Numbered from the stretch's first letter, positions 40,304 through 49,855 are shown. The stretch is 64,000 nucleotides of DNA from Acinetobacter pseudolwoffii (GCF_002803605.1 NZ_PHRG01000001.1:1-64000); one strand, 5' to 3'. The notes: generated by a model from the letters alone, not told the origin. Numbers and translations: made by a program.

Positions 40304-40332
40304 TTGACGACCTTGGGTTTCCTGCCTAAAAT
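40304..40332 (+). promoter_or_regulatory. promoter of the first tRNA-Asn pair
   Basis: TTGACG (40304-40309) and TAAAAT (40327-40332) with a 17-bp spacer. The tRNA starts 12 bp later. Confidence 0.85.
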
Positions 40333-40343
40333 GCCGATCAGAT

Positions 40344-40419
40344 TCTCCAATAGCTCAGTCGGTAGAGCGACGGACTGTTAATCCGCAGGTCCCTGGTTCG
40401 AGCCCAGGTTGGAGAGCCA
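40344..40419 (+). tRNA. tRNA-Asn (GTT)
   Basis: A 76-base cloverleaf with CCA encoded. The acceptor stem is TCTCCAA/TTGGAGA, the anticodon GTT is at 40377-40379, and the T arm is GGTTCGAGCC. It is the first of two in this cassette. Confidence 0.98.
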
Positions 40420-40424
40420 TCTAT

Positions 40425-40500
40425 TCTTCCATAGCTCAGTCGGTAGAGCGACGGACTGTTAATCCGCAGGTCCCTGGTTCGAACCCAGGTGGAAGAGCCA
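40425..40500 (+). tRNA. tRNA-Asn (GTT), second copy of cassette one
   Basis: A 76-base tRNA with acceptor TCTTCCA/TGGAAGA, anticodon GTT, a T arm with GAACCC, and encoded CCA. It follows the first copy after five bases. Confidence 0.98.
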
Positions 40501-40507
40501 AAATTCT

Positions 40508-40541
40508 AAAAAACCCACTCATTGCGAAGTGGGTTTTTTTA
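40508..40541 (+). terminator. terminator of tRNA-Asn cassette one
   Basis: AAAAAACCCACT-CATTGCGA-AGTGGGTTTTTT, the same stem as that of cassette two. Confidence 0.93.
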
Positions 40542-40753
40542 TATCTGCTTTTTTAAATTGAGATCGGTAGTGATATCTGTATATACAATTAGCTACCTTA
40601 TATTCTCTGAGCCAGATCACTTATAAAAATTAAGGCTGATAACAATCTGACTGCTCCGACTGTTTACATAAACATAACAGTTTGAACTCCAAGCCTTTTC
40701 GACTATTTTTAAAACACTTGATTCAATTTCTTCGGCTTTTTTCTAAAAGTGCC

Positions 40754-40781
40754 TTGACCCCTTTTCAAATCTCTCTATAAT
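40754..40781 (+). promoter_or_regulatory. promoter of the second tRNA-Asn pair
   Basis: TTGACC (40754-40759) and TATAAT (40776-40781), spacer 16 bp. Confidence 0.85.
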
Positions 40782-40792
40782 CGCTGTCAGAT

Positions 40793-40868
40793 TCTCCAAT
40801 AGCTCAGTCGGTAGAGCGACGGACTGTTAATCCGCAGGTCCCTGGTTCGAGCCCAGGTTGGAGAGCCA
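40793..40868 (+). tRNA. tRNA-Asn (GTT), cassette two, first copy
   Basis: Identical in sequence to the tRNA at 40344-40419 over its 76 bases, including the TCTCCAA/TTGGAGA stem. It lies 449 bp downstream of that tRNA. Confidence 0.98.
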
Positions 40869-40874
40869 ATCTAT

Positions 40875-40950
40875 TCTCCCATAGCTCAGTCGGTAGAGCG
40901 ACGGACTGTTAATCCGCAGGTCCCTGGTTCGAGCCCAGGTGGGAGAGCCA
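40875..40950 (+). tRNA. tRNA-Asn (GTT), cassette two, second copy
   Basis: A 76-base tRNA with acceptor TCTCCCA/TGGGAGA and anticodon GTT, ending in CCA. Confidence 0.98.
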
Positions 40951-40958
40951 AGATTCTG

Positions 40959-40992
40959 AAAAAACCCACTCATTGCGAAGTGGGTTTTTTTA
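40959..40992 (+). terminator. terminator of tRNA-Asn cassette two
   Basis: AAAAAACCCACT-CATTGCGA-AGTGGGTTTTTT. Confidence 0.93.
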
Positions 40993-41012
40993 TTCTTCCC
41001 TATTTGTGATCT

Positions 41013-41456
41013 GTGTTTAATTTGAGTCAGTTTATATTTTTTGTGATTGGCTGCCTGGCAACTTTTGCGTTAGTTTGCCTGCTCTTCCCGCATCTGTTCA
41101 CCCGTCAAAAAAAATTCTATCCGAAGCGTGTGATTACTGCTTTTGAAAGCAGGATGTTTACACGCCTAAAAGAAGCCTTTCCTCATCATCATATTCTGGC
41201 TCAGGTTGCCTTTAGCGCCTTGATTACGCATGACCAGATGAACATGCGTAATCAGTTCAATCGTAAAGTTACAGATTTTGTGGTGCTTGATCGTGACTAT
41301 AATGTACTGGCCATTATTGAACTGGATGATCCCAGCCACATTGGCAAAGAGCAGGAAGATGCTGAACGGGATGCTATGCTGATTGCAGCAGGCTATACCG
41401 TGATTCGATACACTCAGATTCCAAGCATCAGACAACTGCAAAGAGATTTGAGATAA
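41013..41456 (+). CDS. DUF2726 domain protein
   Basis: A 147-residue protein. One N-terminal hydrophobic segment (residues 7-28) is followed by a domain containing LAQVAFSALITHD, NRKVTDFVVLDRDYNVLAIIELDDPSHI and DAMLIAAGYTVIRY. This is the DUF2726 pattern, related to small restriction-endonuclease-like folds (the D...E-L-D and I-R-Y positions). Start is GTG at 41013. It follows the tRNA cassette and overlaps nothing. Confidence 0.75.
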   Translation: MFNLSQFIFFVIGCLATFALVCLLFPHLFTRQKKFYPKRVITAFESRMFTRLKEAFPHHHILAQVAFSALITHDQMNMRNQFNRKVTDFVVLDRDYNVLAIIELDDPSHIGKEQEDAERDAMLIAAGYTVIRYTQIPSIRQLQRDLR

Positions 41457-41457
41457 T

Positions 41458-41715
41458 TTAAGGTAAGGTTACTGCGCTTTCGGATGCAGCTTGGGTTGAA
41501 TTTGTATCTTGCTCTGCTTTGAGCTTTTCCGCAGCTTCTCGCGCTTCGATGCGCGCAATCATTTCTGCCTGCTGCTGTTTATATTTTTCCTGATTTTTAG
41601 CATCACTATTTACCGCAAGAAAAGCCATACTCACCAAAAATATCGGTATACATAATACCAGCGCACCTAAAATTACCAGCTTTTTAACACTGCGGGGCTG
41701 CGGCTGCTCAGACAT
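41458..41715 (-). CDS. small single-pass membrane protein, 85 aa
   Basis: One hydrophobic helix (residues 10-32, LVILGALVLCIPIFLVSMAFL) is followed by a charged coiled-coil stretch (EKYKQQQAEMIARIEAREAAEKLKAE) and an Ala/Ser-rich tail. The layout is cytoplasmic N-terminus, TM, periplasmic coil. I recognise no family. Confidence 0.6.
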   Translation of the reverse strand: MSEQPQPRSVKKLVILGALVLCIPIFLVSMAFLAVNSDAKNQEKYKQQQAEMIARIEAREAAEKLKAEQDTNSTQAASESAVTLP

Positions 41716-41803
41716 AACAAACCTACTTTAATTTCTTCACTTAATTGCACTGCTCAATATAACAAAATAAAGTCATAGCTCAAGTCTTTGAAAAGTTTTA
41801 CTG

Positions 41804-41829
41804 TAAAAAAGGAGCCGAAGCTCCTTTGT
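41804..41829 (-). terminator. terminator after the lipase gene
   Basis: AAAGGAGC-CGAA-GCTCCTTT with A-run on the plus side. Confidence 0.85.
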
Positions 41830-41850
41830 AGATCTTAATAACTCTATTCT

Positions 41851-43092
41851 TTACTTAGCTGGCATATGCTCTTCAATAAATGCAACCAGTTCAGCATTCT
41901 TTTCTACAATTGCTTGAGTATGTCCTGCGCCCTCAACCCCTAGGAAAGTCACGTCTGTACCCAAAGCTGCCAAATTCTTTTGCAAAACATCTGTAACATC
42001 ATAAGGTACTGCCATATCTTCCTTACCCTGAATAATCATGACTGGTACACTGATTTTTTTAGTCGCGGGTTGGTTCTCCACCAAAAATTCTTTCACAGAT
42101 CTGTTTTGATCAAAAGCATCTATCAACCCCGGATATTCAGCTACTGTTCTTCCAGGATTCTGCCGCAACCATTGATCGATATCTGCACTAAACTCTGTCA
42201 TTAAATCGCCTAGACACAAGCCATTTTCACCAGTGGTTCCTTCTGCACGCTCAGCAACCAGTTTTGCACTGGATTCAAAAATATTCTGATATACAAAATT
42301 TGGCTCATAAGCTTTAATTCCAACTGCCACATATGCTGCATAAGCAAGTAATTCTGAATACACAGCTTTGGCAGTTCCTGCCGGAACAACACCAGCACCC
42401 TCGCCCAAAACTAATCGATTTAAAGCTTGTGGGGCAACTGTACCAATAATATAACCTAGGCTGGAGGCTGGTGCCGCAGCAACCGCTGCCTTATAGTTTG
42501 GATCATTTCCTGCAAATTCTGCCGTTGCAAGCGAAGCATGCCCCCCTTGTGATTGACCCACAGAAACCCAAGCTCCATTAAATCTATTCCCTTGCTGTTG
42601 CTTAAATCCTTTCACTGCATAAATTGCAGATTGTGCCGCACTCTCTAAATGTAAATAAGGATGAATGCCCTGTGTACCCAATCCTTCATAATCAGGAGCA
42701 ACAATCACATAGCCTTTGGCAAGCAGACTCTCAGCCATGGCTTTAAAGCGTGGGTTAAAAGTATTTCGACTTGGCGCACAACTATCACCGCTCCCTACTG
42801 TACCGTGCTCCCAGACAACAACACGCCAACCATCTCGTGGTTGTTGTGTTCGCGGATAAATTACCAAGGCAGTAGCTTCTGCAGTCCTATTCTGTACATT
42901 TGGCATGTTATAGCGCATAACCCGAATACTTGATGCTTGAGACATAACATCTTGGGTATACGTTTGTTCACCGAGAAAAACCTGAGGCTGCGGGACAAAG
43001 AAATCATTATTATCATCATCGTTACACGCAGATAAAAATAGTACCGAGGAACACAGCACACCTAACATCAATTTCTTATAACTGTTCTGCAT
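41851..43092 (-). CDS. lipoprotein alpha/beta hydrolase (secretory-lipase-like)
   Basis: A 413-residue lipoprotein. The signal peptide ends in a lipobox, FLSAC (Cys at residue 23), so the protein is anchored to the membrane after cleavage. An Asp-rich linker (DDDNND) follows. The hydrolase core has the nucleophile Ser181 in VGQSQGGHAS, an Asp in QGKEDMAVPYD and a His in GAGHTQA. The pattern HGTVGSGDSCAPS and PDYEGLGTQGIHPYL fits the secretory lipase family. The substrate is not known. Confidence 0.85.
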   Translation of the reverse strand: MQNSYKKLMLGVLCSSVLFLSACNDDDNNDFFVPQPQVFLGEQTYTQDVMSQASSIRVMRYNMPNVQNRTAEATALVIYPRTQQPRDGWRVVVWEHGTVGSGDSCAPSRNTFNPRFKAMAESLLAKGYVIVAPDYEGLGTQGIHPYLHLESAAQSAIYAVKGFKQQQGNRFNGAWVSVGQSQGGHASLATAEFAGNDPNYKAAVAAAPASSLGYIIGTVAPQALNRLVLGEGAGVVPAGTAKAVYSELLAYAAYVAVGIKAYEPNFVYQNIFESSAKLVAERAEGTTGENGLCLGDLMTEFSADIDQWLRQNPGRTVAEYPGLIDAFDQNRSVKEFLVENQPATKKISVPVMIIQGKEDMAVPYDVTDVLQKNLAALGTDVTFLGVEGAGHTQAIVEKNAELVAFIEEHMPAK

Positions 43093-43152
43093 ATTTCTAT
43101 CCTTTTATTGTTATTCCCTATCTCTTAATCGAGATCACTCAAAATTAATCAT

Positions 43153-43184
43153 AAAAAAAGCATCCTTTATAGGATGCTTTTGTT
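43153..43184 (-). terminator. terminator after ubiA
   Basis: AAAAGCATCC-TTTATA-GGATGCTTTT, flanked by A and T. Confidence 0.9.
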
Positions 43185-43203
43185 GTTATCCGACATACGG
43201 TAA

Positions 43204-44082
43204 TTATCTTAGAGCAAACAATATTCCCACAAAAATAATGAGGCCAATCCAACGGTTATGACGGAATGCCCAAAAACATAGCTGTGGATTTTTATCGCGA
43301 GTTTTAAACCATTGGTAAATAAAATCAGCAGCAACCAGCAAAAGTGCTAACAAGCCAAATGGAATCAATAAATTTTCCAGCCAAAGTGCAGCACCTATCA
43401 ATAAAATACTGCTCGCCTGCAAGGTGCTAATGATTGGAATATCATAGCGACCAAACAGAATTGCGGTTGATTTTACTCCAATCTTTAAATCATATTCACG
43501 GTCTGCAATCGCATATTGAGTATCGTAGGCCACAGTCCAGGCCAGATTACCAAAATACAATAACCAGCAAGTCAGATCAGGTGTTTGCCCAACAGCGGTA
43601 TAGGCCATGGGTATGGCCCAGGAAAATGCTGCACCCAAAAATACCTGAGGCAAATGGGTATAACGTTTCATAAAAGGATAAATAAACGCTAACAGCAAAG
43701 CCCCAAATGACCAGTAAAAAGTTTCGATCGGCAAGAAAAATAGCAGACAGGCGCTGGCAGCCACCAAAACCAGAAATACCATCACCGCTTCTTTGGCGCT
43801 GATGACTCCGGTCGCTAGTGGTCGGTTTTTAGTACGCTCCACATGCGCATCGACTTTACGGTCAGCAAAATCATTGATGGCACAACCCGCCGCCCGCATA
43901 AAAATCACACCCAAAATCATGGGAATTAAAATTTCAATGCGTGGCATCCCCTGAGCCGCAATCCATAACGCCCACAAGGTTGGCCAAAAGACCAGTTCAG
44001 TACCAATCGGTTTATCAAAACGACAAAGATAATAATAGGCGCCAAGACGCTCACGCCAGGTTATTGCTTGTGCAGTTGCCAT
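43204..44082 (-). CDS. ubiA: 4-hydroxybenzoate octaprenyltransferase
   Basis: An inner-membrane prenyltransferase of 292 residues that attaches the polyprenyl tail to 4-hydroxybenzoate in ubiquinone synthesis. The first Asp-rich motif is NDFADRKVDAHVERTKNRPL. The second is YDTQYAIADREYDLKIGVKS. Eight or nine hydrophobic segments are seen. It lies directly downstream of ubiC, the enzyme that makes its substrate. Confidence 0.95.
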   Translation of the reverse strand: MATAQAITWRERLGAYYYLCRFDKPIGTELVFWPTLWALWIAAQGMPRIEILIPMILGVIFMRAAGCAINDFADRKVDAHVERTKNRPLATGVISAKEAVMVFLVLVAASACLLFFLPIETFYWSFGALLLAFIYPFMKRYTHLPQVFLGAAFSWAIPMAYTAVGQTPDLTCWLLYFGNLAWTVAYDTQYAIADREYDLKIGVKSTAILFGRYDIPIISTLQASSILLIGAALWLENLLIPFGLLALLLVAADFIYQWFKTRDKNPQLCFWAFRHNRWIGLIIFVGILFALR

Positions 44083-44088
44083 ATAAAG

Positions 44089-44589
44089 TCAAGCCCTTGA
44101 ATTTTGTATAAAGTTTTCAAATGCCGGTAAAAATGTTTCTTGTACGATAAATTTACAGCCGTGCCAAGTATAGCAGCTCTGACGCGTCCAACCCTCTTCT
44201 AAAAGAATGACCCGACGCTGGCAGAGTGGATTCGTCCGTTGAAACAGGAACCAGCCAATTGGCTTAGTCCCAATATGCTGAAAGATTCGGGCTTTTTTTT
44301 GCAGGCTTAAAATTGGAAAAATACTCTTTGCTTTCACCCAGGGCGACTGTTCTGAACCATAGAGATAGCTTTCCCGCACCCAGGAAGTATGCTGATGTGA
44401 CATCTGCATCCATTTGGCATTGGCGAAGCTTAAACGCTGAAAATGCTCTTGAATAGGCTCAACATGAAATTGTCCCTGCGCCAAGCCGGTCAATTGCTGT
44501 GTCAGAGAACCTGATGCATACAGCCATGGTTTTAGCTCAGCAGACATAGTGGGCATCAAGGCATGCTGATTTTTAGAAAAATACGTCAT
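44089..44589 (-). CDS. ubiC: chorismate pyruvate-lyase
   Basis: Makes 4-hydroxybenzoate and pyruvate from chorismate, the first step of the ubiquinone ring pathway. It has 166 residues. It shows LYASGSLTQQL near the N-terminus and RESYLYG in the middle, which are UbiC landmarks; the C-terminal QESFLP-like VQETFLPAFENF is also present. The start overlaps closely with a 92-residue gene upstream (gap of two bases), and it ends six bases before ubiA. Confidence 0.93.
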   Translation of the reverse strand: MTYFSKNQHALMPTMSAELKPWLYASGSLTQQLTGLAQGQFHVEPIQEHFQRLSFANAKWMQMSHQHTSWVRESYLYGSEQSPWVKAKSIFPILSLQKKARIFQHIGTKPIGWFLFQRTNPLCQRRVILLEEGWTRQSCYTWHGCKFIVQETFLPAFENFIQNSRA

Positions 44590-44591
44590 GT

Positions 44592-44870
44592 TTAACAGTT
44601 ATCTGCTTTAGCAATCACTTCAAATTTGCCTTGGGGTGTTTTAATTAAAATTAAGCCTTCAGCGCTTAAATAAAACTCTTTTGGATAGTCAAATGTAAGT
44701 GCCAGTTCAGGATTTTTCAGTTCAACAAACTGTACTTGTTTATAACCTTCAATGGTACGCCCTACTTCCAAATACGTAACTTCAGAAAAATTTAACTTAA
44801 AACCTTGCGCATGGTCTTTAGGATCATTCCAAGGAAAAAATCCGGTATGTTTTTTACGTGGTTTAGTCAT
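44592..44870 (-). CDS. hypothetical protein, 92 aa, upstream of ubiC
   Basis: A small basic-then-mixed protein (MTKPRKKHTGFFPWNDPKDH at the start). A beta-rich middle (VGRTIEGYKQVQFVELKNPELALTFDYPKEFYLSAEGLILIK) follows. It has no membrane segment. I recognise no family. It is the first gene in a likely three-gene unit with ubiC and ubiA. Confidence 0.6.
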   Translation of the reverse strand: MTKPRKKHTGFFPWNDPKDHAQGFKLNFSEVTYLEVGRTIEGYKQVQFVELKNPELALTFDYPKEFYLSAEGLILIKTPQGKFEVIAKADNC

Positions 44871-44915
44871 AACAATCTAATTCAACATTCTTTGCTTTAT
44901 ATTAACCCAGTATAG

Positions 44916-44944
44916 AAAAAACCCGCGACATGCGCGGGTTTTTT
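44916..44944 (-). terminator. terminator after glnA
   Basis: AAAAAACCCGCG-ACATG-CGCGGGTTTTTT. Confidence 0.93.
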
Positions 44945-44965
44945 ACAGTGAAATTCTTGAAAGAA

Positions 44966-46381
44966 TTACAGGCTGTAGTACATCTCGAATTCAACTGGGT
45001 GAGTGGTCGTGTTTAAACGACGCACTTCTTCAGTTTTAAGTTCGATATAGGCATCAAGCATGTCTTTCGTGAACACGCCACCTTTCAGCAGGTAATCATG
45101 ATCTGCTTCAAGTGCTTCAAGCGCCATATCCAGACTATGCGCCACAGTCGGGATTTTCGCTTCTTCTTCAGGAGGAAGATCGTACAGGTTTTTGTCAGCC
45201 GCTTCACCTGGATGAATCTTGTTTTGGATACCGTCGATACCTGCCATCAACAATGCCGCGAAACCGAGATACGGGTTCATCATTGGATCTGGGAAGCGAG
45301 CTTCAATACGCTTGCCTTTCGGGCTTGACACGTAAGGAATACGGATAGATGCAGAACGGTTACGCGCTGAGTAAGCCAGCATAATCGGTGCTTCGAAATG
45401 CGGAACCAGACGCTTGTACGAGTTTGTAGAAGGGTTGGTTAATGCATTCAATGAACGCGCATGTTTGATAATACCGCCAATGAAGTACAATGCCATTTCT
45501 GAAAGGCCTGCATATTCATCACCAGCAAACAAGTTCTTGCCATCTTTAGAGATCGACATGTGAACGTGCATACCAGAACCGTTATCGCCAACCATTGGTT
45601 TAGGCATAAAGGTTGCTGTTTTCGCATATTGATGCGCAACGTTCCAAACCGCATATTTAAACTGTTGAACTTCGTCCGCTTTACGAACCATGGTGTTGAA
45701 GCTTACACCAATTTCCAACTGGCAAGATGCAACTTCATGGTGATGTACTTCTACACGACCTGGGCCCATGATGTCTTCAATTTTGGCACACATATCTGCA
45801 CGCATATCATGTGAAGAATCAACTGGAGGAACCGGGAAGTAACCACCTTTTACGCGTGGACGGTGACCAGAGTTACCACCTTCGTAGTCATTGTTGGTTG
45901 ACCAGGCCGCTTCTTCAGCGATCAATGTATGGCGCGCGCCAGACATATCGATTTCCCATTTTACTTCGTCAAATACGAAGAATTCTGGTTCTGGGCCAAA
46001 GAATGCTGTATCACCAATACCTGTTGATTTTAGGTATTCTTCAGCACGGCGAGCAATCGAACGTGGGTCACGGTCATAACCCTGACCTGTAGAAGGCTCA
46101 ATCACATCACAAGTCACAACAACTGTAGGCTCGGCAAAGAACGGGTCGATGAAACCGGTTTCTGCATCTGGGCGTAAAATCATGTCAGATGCTTCGATGC
46201 CCTTCCAACCAGCAATTGAAGAACCGTCGAACATTTTACCGTCTTCAAAAGTATCTTCGTCGATTGTATCTGCTGGGTAAGTCACATGTTGTTCTTTACC
46301 TTTAGTATCCGTAAAACGGAAATCGACCCATTTCGCGCCACTTTCTTGGATGAGTTGAAGGACTTTGTTCGCCATGCTCAT
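44966..46381 (-). CDS. glnA: glutamine synthetase
   Basis: A type-I glutamine synthetase of 469-471 residues that makes glutamine from glutamate, ammonia and ATP. The N-terminal beta-grasp domain holds [13 protein letters not shown]. The catalytic domain has [21 protein letters not shown] and [28 protein letters not shown] contains the Tyr that is adenylylated in enterobacterial enzymes. The start is the ATG at 46381 or at 46375. A sigma-54-type promoter with NtrC-like boxes lies upstream. Confidence 0.97.
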   Translation of the reverse strand: MSMANKVLQLIQESGAKWVDFRFTDTKGKEQHVTYPADTIDEDTFEDGKMFDGSSIAGWKGIEASDMILRPDAETGFIDPFFAEPTVVVTCDVIEPSTGQGYDRDPRSIARRAEEYLKSTGIGDTAFFGPEPEFFVFDEVKWEIDMSGARHTLIAEEAAWSTNNDYEGGNSGHRPRVKGGYFPVPPVDSSHDMRADMCAKIEDIMGPGRVEVHHHEVASCQLEIGVSFNTMVRKADEVQQFKYAVWNVAHQYAKTATFMPKPMVGDNGSGMHVHMSISKDGKNLFAGDEYAGLSEMALYFIGGIIKHARSLNALTNPSTNSYKRLVPHFEAPIMLAYSARNRSASIRIPYVSSPKGKRIEARFPDPMMNPYLGFAALLMAGIDGIQNKIHPGEAADKNLYDLPPEEEAKIPTVAHSLDMALEALEADHDYLLKGGVFTKDMLDAYIELKTEEVRRLNTTTHPVEFEMYYSL

Positions 46382-46441
46382 TTTGCTCCGATGAATTTTT
46401 GTTGCACTCGTTACGTGCGTGTTAGTAGTTGGTAGTCATTA

Positions 46442-46457
46442 AGCAATTACCGTACCA
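46442..46457 (-). promoter_or_regulatory. sigma-54 promoter of glnA
   Basis: On the minus strand TGGTACGGTAATTGCT matches the -24/-12 consensus TGGCACG-N4-TTGCW with one mismatch. It would give a 5' leader of about 50 bases. Confidence 0.75.
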
Positions 46458-46529
46458 ACTATTCAAAGTATAGATAAAATCTTGAAATCTATATAAGAAA
46501 TCATGAAGTGACAAAAATACTTTGCGACT

Positions 46530-46535
46530 ATTATA
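46530..46535 (-). promoter_or_regulatory. possible sigma-70 -10 box of glnA
   Basis: TATAAT on the minus strand, with no clear -35 at 16-18 bp. It lies between the sigma-54 site and the NtrC box, as glnAp1 does in enterobacteria. Confidence 0.35.
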
Positions 46536-46604
46536 CTAGTTGAGAAACTAAATGCACTATATTCAGGCATTCTTCATTTATTTTATTTCGGCTTTATTTT
46601 TTAG

Positions 46605-46621
46605 CGCACCTAAATAGTGCA
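46605..46621 (-). promoter_or_regulatory. NtrC-like binding site upstream of glnA
   Basis: CGCACC-TAAAT-AGTGCA matches the NtrC palindrome TGCACC-N5-GGTGCA at 10 of 12 positions. A weaker copy (8 of 12) is at 46553-46569. Confidence 0.55.
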
Positions 46622-47192
46622 ATCACCTATAGAAGTGTATTAAAAACATAGTTTTTTATATAAAATTTGCTACTTTTTCGTGTATTTGTTTAAAAAAACA
46701 CCCATATGTTGCTAAAAATTGACTCTTTTCTCATGGTCTGAGGCAAACAGAAATCTGCAACATGCAGTTGCTCAGTGAATATTTTGATGCATTTTCTTTA
46801 AATATACTTTCTATACCATAGTCTATATAAATTTCTATTATTCAAGTGATGCTTTTTTCAACAGATTTTAGATCAATATTGCTGATTATTTTTAACTTAT
46901 CAATTTTTCCCTAAAAAATATAAATTCTAAAGTTTCCTTAAGTAAGTCTATTACTTTAAATCATGATTAAAATTTTATTCCAGTTGATACAGATGCTTTT
47001 AAAGCAAATAAATTGAGCAAAATTGTTGCGCCGAATACGGCTATTTTTTGCTATGATGAATAGTGCTTTATTTTCACACAATGAAATCAATGATTTAGTC
47101 GTGTCACACCTGTGCTTGCAATAAGCGCAAATAAAGTACGATCTGGACAACTTTAGCACAGTTAAGTGCATTAATTTCAATAGGTTAAGCTC
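46622..47192. other. 571-bp AT-rich gap before trpG
   Basis: A minus-strand 74-codon frame (46956-47180) and a 23-codon plus frame (47053-47124, no Trp codons) have no ribosome sites. I see no trp attenuator. The region should hold the trpG promoter. Confidence 0.4.
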
Positions 47193-47777
47193 ATGCTTTT
47201 AATGGTCGACAACTATGACTCCTTTACTTACAACATCGTTCAATATTTTGGCGAATTGAATCAAGAAGTAAAAGTAGTCCGTAATGATGCCGTGACATTG
47301 GAAGATATAGAGCGATGGCAACCCAAGTATTTAGTGATTGGCCCCGGCCCATGCTCGCCGAGTGAAGCAGGCATTTCGATTCCTGCGATTCAGCATTTTG
47401 CTGGAAAAATTCCGTTATTGGGCGTTTGTCTCGGCCATCAGAGTATTGGTCAGGCATTTGGCGGTGACATCATACGTGCCAAACGTGTCATGCACGGCCG
47501 TCTGTCGGATATGTACCACAGCGATACCGGGATTTTCAGCAATCTTCCGTCGCCATTTCCTGCAACGCGCTATCATTCCCTGGTGATTGATCAAGCCACC
47601 TTGCCTGAATGTCTGGAAGTGACCTGCTGGACCAATGAAGCCGATGGCTCTATGGAAGAAATTATGGGGGTAAAACATAAGACATTGCCGGTCGAAGGCG
47701 TGCAGTTCCATCCTGAATCGATCCTGAGCCAGCATGGCCATCAAATCTTTAAAAACTTTCTCGAAATTTATGCCTAA
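47193..47777 (+). CDS. trpG: anthranilate synthase glutamine amidotransferase subunit
   Basis: A class-I glutamine amidotransferase of 194 residues that supplies ammonia to TrpE. The catalytic Cys79 is in [17 protein letters not shown]; the His and Glu are in [10 protein letters not shown]. The start [14 protein letters not shown] is typical. In many gammaproteobacteria this subunit also serves PabB for folate synthesis. It starts the trpG-trpD-trpC operon. Confidence 0.95.
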   Translation: MLLMVDNYDSFTYNIVQYFGELNQEVKVVRNDAVTLEDIERWQPKYLVIGPGPCSPSEAGISIPAIQHFAGKIPLLGVCLGHQSIGQAFGGDIIRAKRVMHGRLSDMYHSDTGIFSNLPSPFPATRYHSLVIDQATLPECLEVTCWTNEADGSMEEIMGVKHKTLPVEGVQFHPESILSQHGHQIFKNFLEIYA

Positions 47778-47786
47778 GAACATCTT

Positions 47787-48833
47787 ATGAATATTCAACA
47801 AGCTTTAAACAATATTACCAAAAACATTCACCTGACTCAGGATCAAATGCAAGACGTGATGCGTGCCATCATGTCAGGTGAAACCACTGATGCCCAGATT
47901 GGTGCCCTGCTGATGGGTTTACGCCTTAAAGGTGAAAGCATTGATGAAATTACCGCAGCCGCACGGGTCATGCGTGAACTGGCTACCAAAATTGATGTCA
48001 GCGATATTCCCTATTTAGTCGATATTGTCGGTACAGGCGGTGATGGTCAAAACCTGTTTAACGTCTCTACCGCGTCTGCATTTGTGATTGCAGCAGCAGG
48101 CGCAACCATTGCTAAACATGGCAACCGTGGCGTTTCAACCAAATCAGGCTCGTCAGATTTACTGGAACAGGCTGGGATTAATCTTGACCTGAATATGCAG
48201 CAAACCGAGCGTTGTATCCGTGATGTGGGGGTCGGGTTTCTGTTCGCACCGAATCATCATACAGCCATGAAATATGCAATCGGCCCGCGTAAAGAATTGG
48301 GGATTCGCAGCATTTTCAATTTACTTGGCCCGCTGACCAATCCGGCCGGCGTCAATCGCTTAGTCATTGGCGTGTTTTCCAATGAACTGTGCCGTCCAAT
48401 TGCAGAAGTAATGAAACAGCTCGGTGCTGAACATGTGATGGTGGTGCATTCTCGCGACGGGCTGGATGAGATCAGTCTTGCCTCTGCAACGTATGTGGCA
48501 GAGCTAAAAAATGGCGAAGTGACTGAATGGGAAATTACCCCTGAATTGGTTAATATCGAATCCCAAACCTTGACTGGTTTAATTGTAGAAGATTCTGCAC
48601 AGAGTCTGGCATTAATCAAGGATGCATTGGGCAAGAAAAAATCAGAGATCGGTGATAAAGCGGCCAATATGATTGCCCTCAACGCGGGTGCAGGTATTTA
48701 TGTCTCCGGTTTGACCAGCAGCTATAAACATGGTGTTGCATTGGCACATGACATTATTTATGGCGGCCAGGCTCTGGAGAAAATGAGTGTGCTGTCTGAA
48801 TTTACCAAAACCATTAAACAATACGAAGCTTAA
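47787..48833 (+). CDS. trpD: anthranilate phosphoribosyltransferase
   Basis: The second step of tryptophan synthesis, 348 residues. It has [39 protein letters not shown] and [16 protein letters not shown], the standard family motifs. It begins nine bases after trpG stops, so the genes are co-translated. Confidence 0.96.
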   Translation: MNIQQALNNITKNIHLTQDQMQDVMRAIMSGETTDAQIGALLMGLRLKGESIDEITAAARVMRELATKIDVSDIPYLVDIVGTGGDGQNLFNVSTASAFVIAAAGATIAKHGNRGVSTKSGSSDLLEQAGINLDLNMQQTERCIRDVGVGFLFAPNHHTAMKYAIGPRKELGIRSIFNLLGPLTNPAGVNRLVIGVFSNELCRPIAEVMKQLGAEHVMVVHSRDGLDEISLASATYVAELKNGEVTEWEITPELVNIESQTLTGLIVEDSAQSLALIKDALGKKKSEIGDKAANMIALNAGAGIYVSGLTSSYKHGVALAHDIIYGGQALEKMSVLSEFTKTIKQYEA

Positions 48834-48853
48834 TTCGGTCAGGAATTTTGATC

Positions 48854-49660
48854 ATGGTGGATATCGCAAATACAATTTTAGGCAAGATTGTTGACCGTAA
48901 AACGGAAGAATTTGCTCTACGTTTAAAGCAGAAAAGCTATAAAGATCTGGAAGAGCTGGCTCAAGGTGCATCAGCTGTGCGTGGTTTTGCCCAGTCTTTA
49001 ATGTCAAAACGTCCGGGTGTAATTGCTGAAATCAAGAAAGCCTCGCCATCTAAGGGGATTATTCGTGAGAATTTTAATCCTGCGGAAATTGCAGCACAGT
49101 ATCAAGATGCTGGTGCCGCATGTTTATCTGTCCTGACCGATGTGGACTTTTTTCAGGGTGCAGATGAAAATATTCAGATTGCCCGTTCGCATTGTGACCT
49201 GCCGGCGCTGCGCAAAGATTTCCTGATCGATCCTTATGGAGTCATTGAAGCACGTGCCTTAGATGCAGATTGTATTTTACTGATTGTGGCATGTCTGTCA
49301 GATCAGCAACTGGAAGAAATGTCGAAGACTGCTTTTGAGCATAATTTAGATGTTTTAGTTGAAGTACATGATGAAGCTGAACTGGAACGTGCGCTGAAAC
49401 TTTCAGATCGCTGCTTGCTGGGTGTGAATAACCGTAATTTAAAAACCTTCGATGTCGATTTAGATACCTCGATTCGTTTAAAGAACTTACTCGATCCCTC
49501 TCGCCTGTTAGTCACTGAAAGTGGTATTGCTACTCCTGCCGATGTGGCGATGATGCAACAGCATGATATTCATGCCTTTCTGGTCGGTGAAAGTTTTATG
49601 AAACAGCCTCGACCTGATCATGCATTCCGTAACCTGTTTGGTGAGCCTGAATCGGTTTAA
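48854..49660 (+). CDS. trpC: indole-3-glycerol phosphate synthase
   Basis: The fourth step of tryptophan synthesis, 268 residues. Key residues are the Lys in IAEIKKASPSKG, the Lys in LRKDFLIDPY and the Glu in LLVTESGI. ATG at 48854 with AGGA before it was chosen over TTG at 48848. It is the last gene of trpGDC and is followed by a terminator. trpF is not fused to it. Confidence 0.96.
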   Translation: MVDIANTILGKIVDRKTEEFALRLKQKSYKDLEELAQGASAVRGFAQSLMSKRPGVIAEIKKASPSKGIIRENFNPAEIAAQYQDAGAACLSVLTDVDFFQGADENIQIARSHCDLPALRKDFLIDPYGVIEARALDADCILLIVACLSDQQLEEMSKTAFEHNLDVLVEVHDEAELERALKLSDRCLLGVNNRNLKTFDVDLDTSIRLKNLLDPSRLLVTESGIATPADVAMMQQHDIHAFLVGESFMKQPRPDHAFRNLFGEPESV

Positions 49661-49686
49661 CTATTGACTAGTTTAATACTTAGACC

Positions 49687-49716
49687 AAGCCCAATCTCAG
49701 GATTGGGCTTTTTTAT
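49687..49716 (+). terminator. terminator of trpGDC
   Basis: AAGCCCAATC-TCAG-GATTGGGCTT then TTTT. Confidence 0.92.
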
Positions 49717-49855
49717 TTTCAGGATTGATAAGAAAAGAAATAGCATCATGTGAATTCATAAATACCGAGACATGCCATGCAAGCAATTCATTTCTCCTTT
49801 ATCTATTTTCAGACTATAATTCTGTTAAATTCCGCATCTTCCTTGTTTTTACATT

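Noticed and set aside
47053..47124. 23-codon ORF as a trp leader peptide
   Set aside because: It has no Trp codon, no ribosome site and no terminator/antiterminator pair after it.
46956..47180. 74-codon minus-strand ORF upstream of trpG
   Set aside because: AT-rich, without ribosome site or family features, and it spans the expected trpG promoter.
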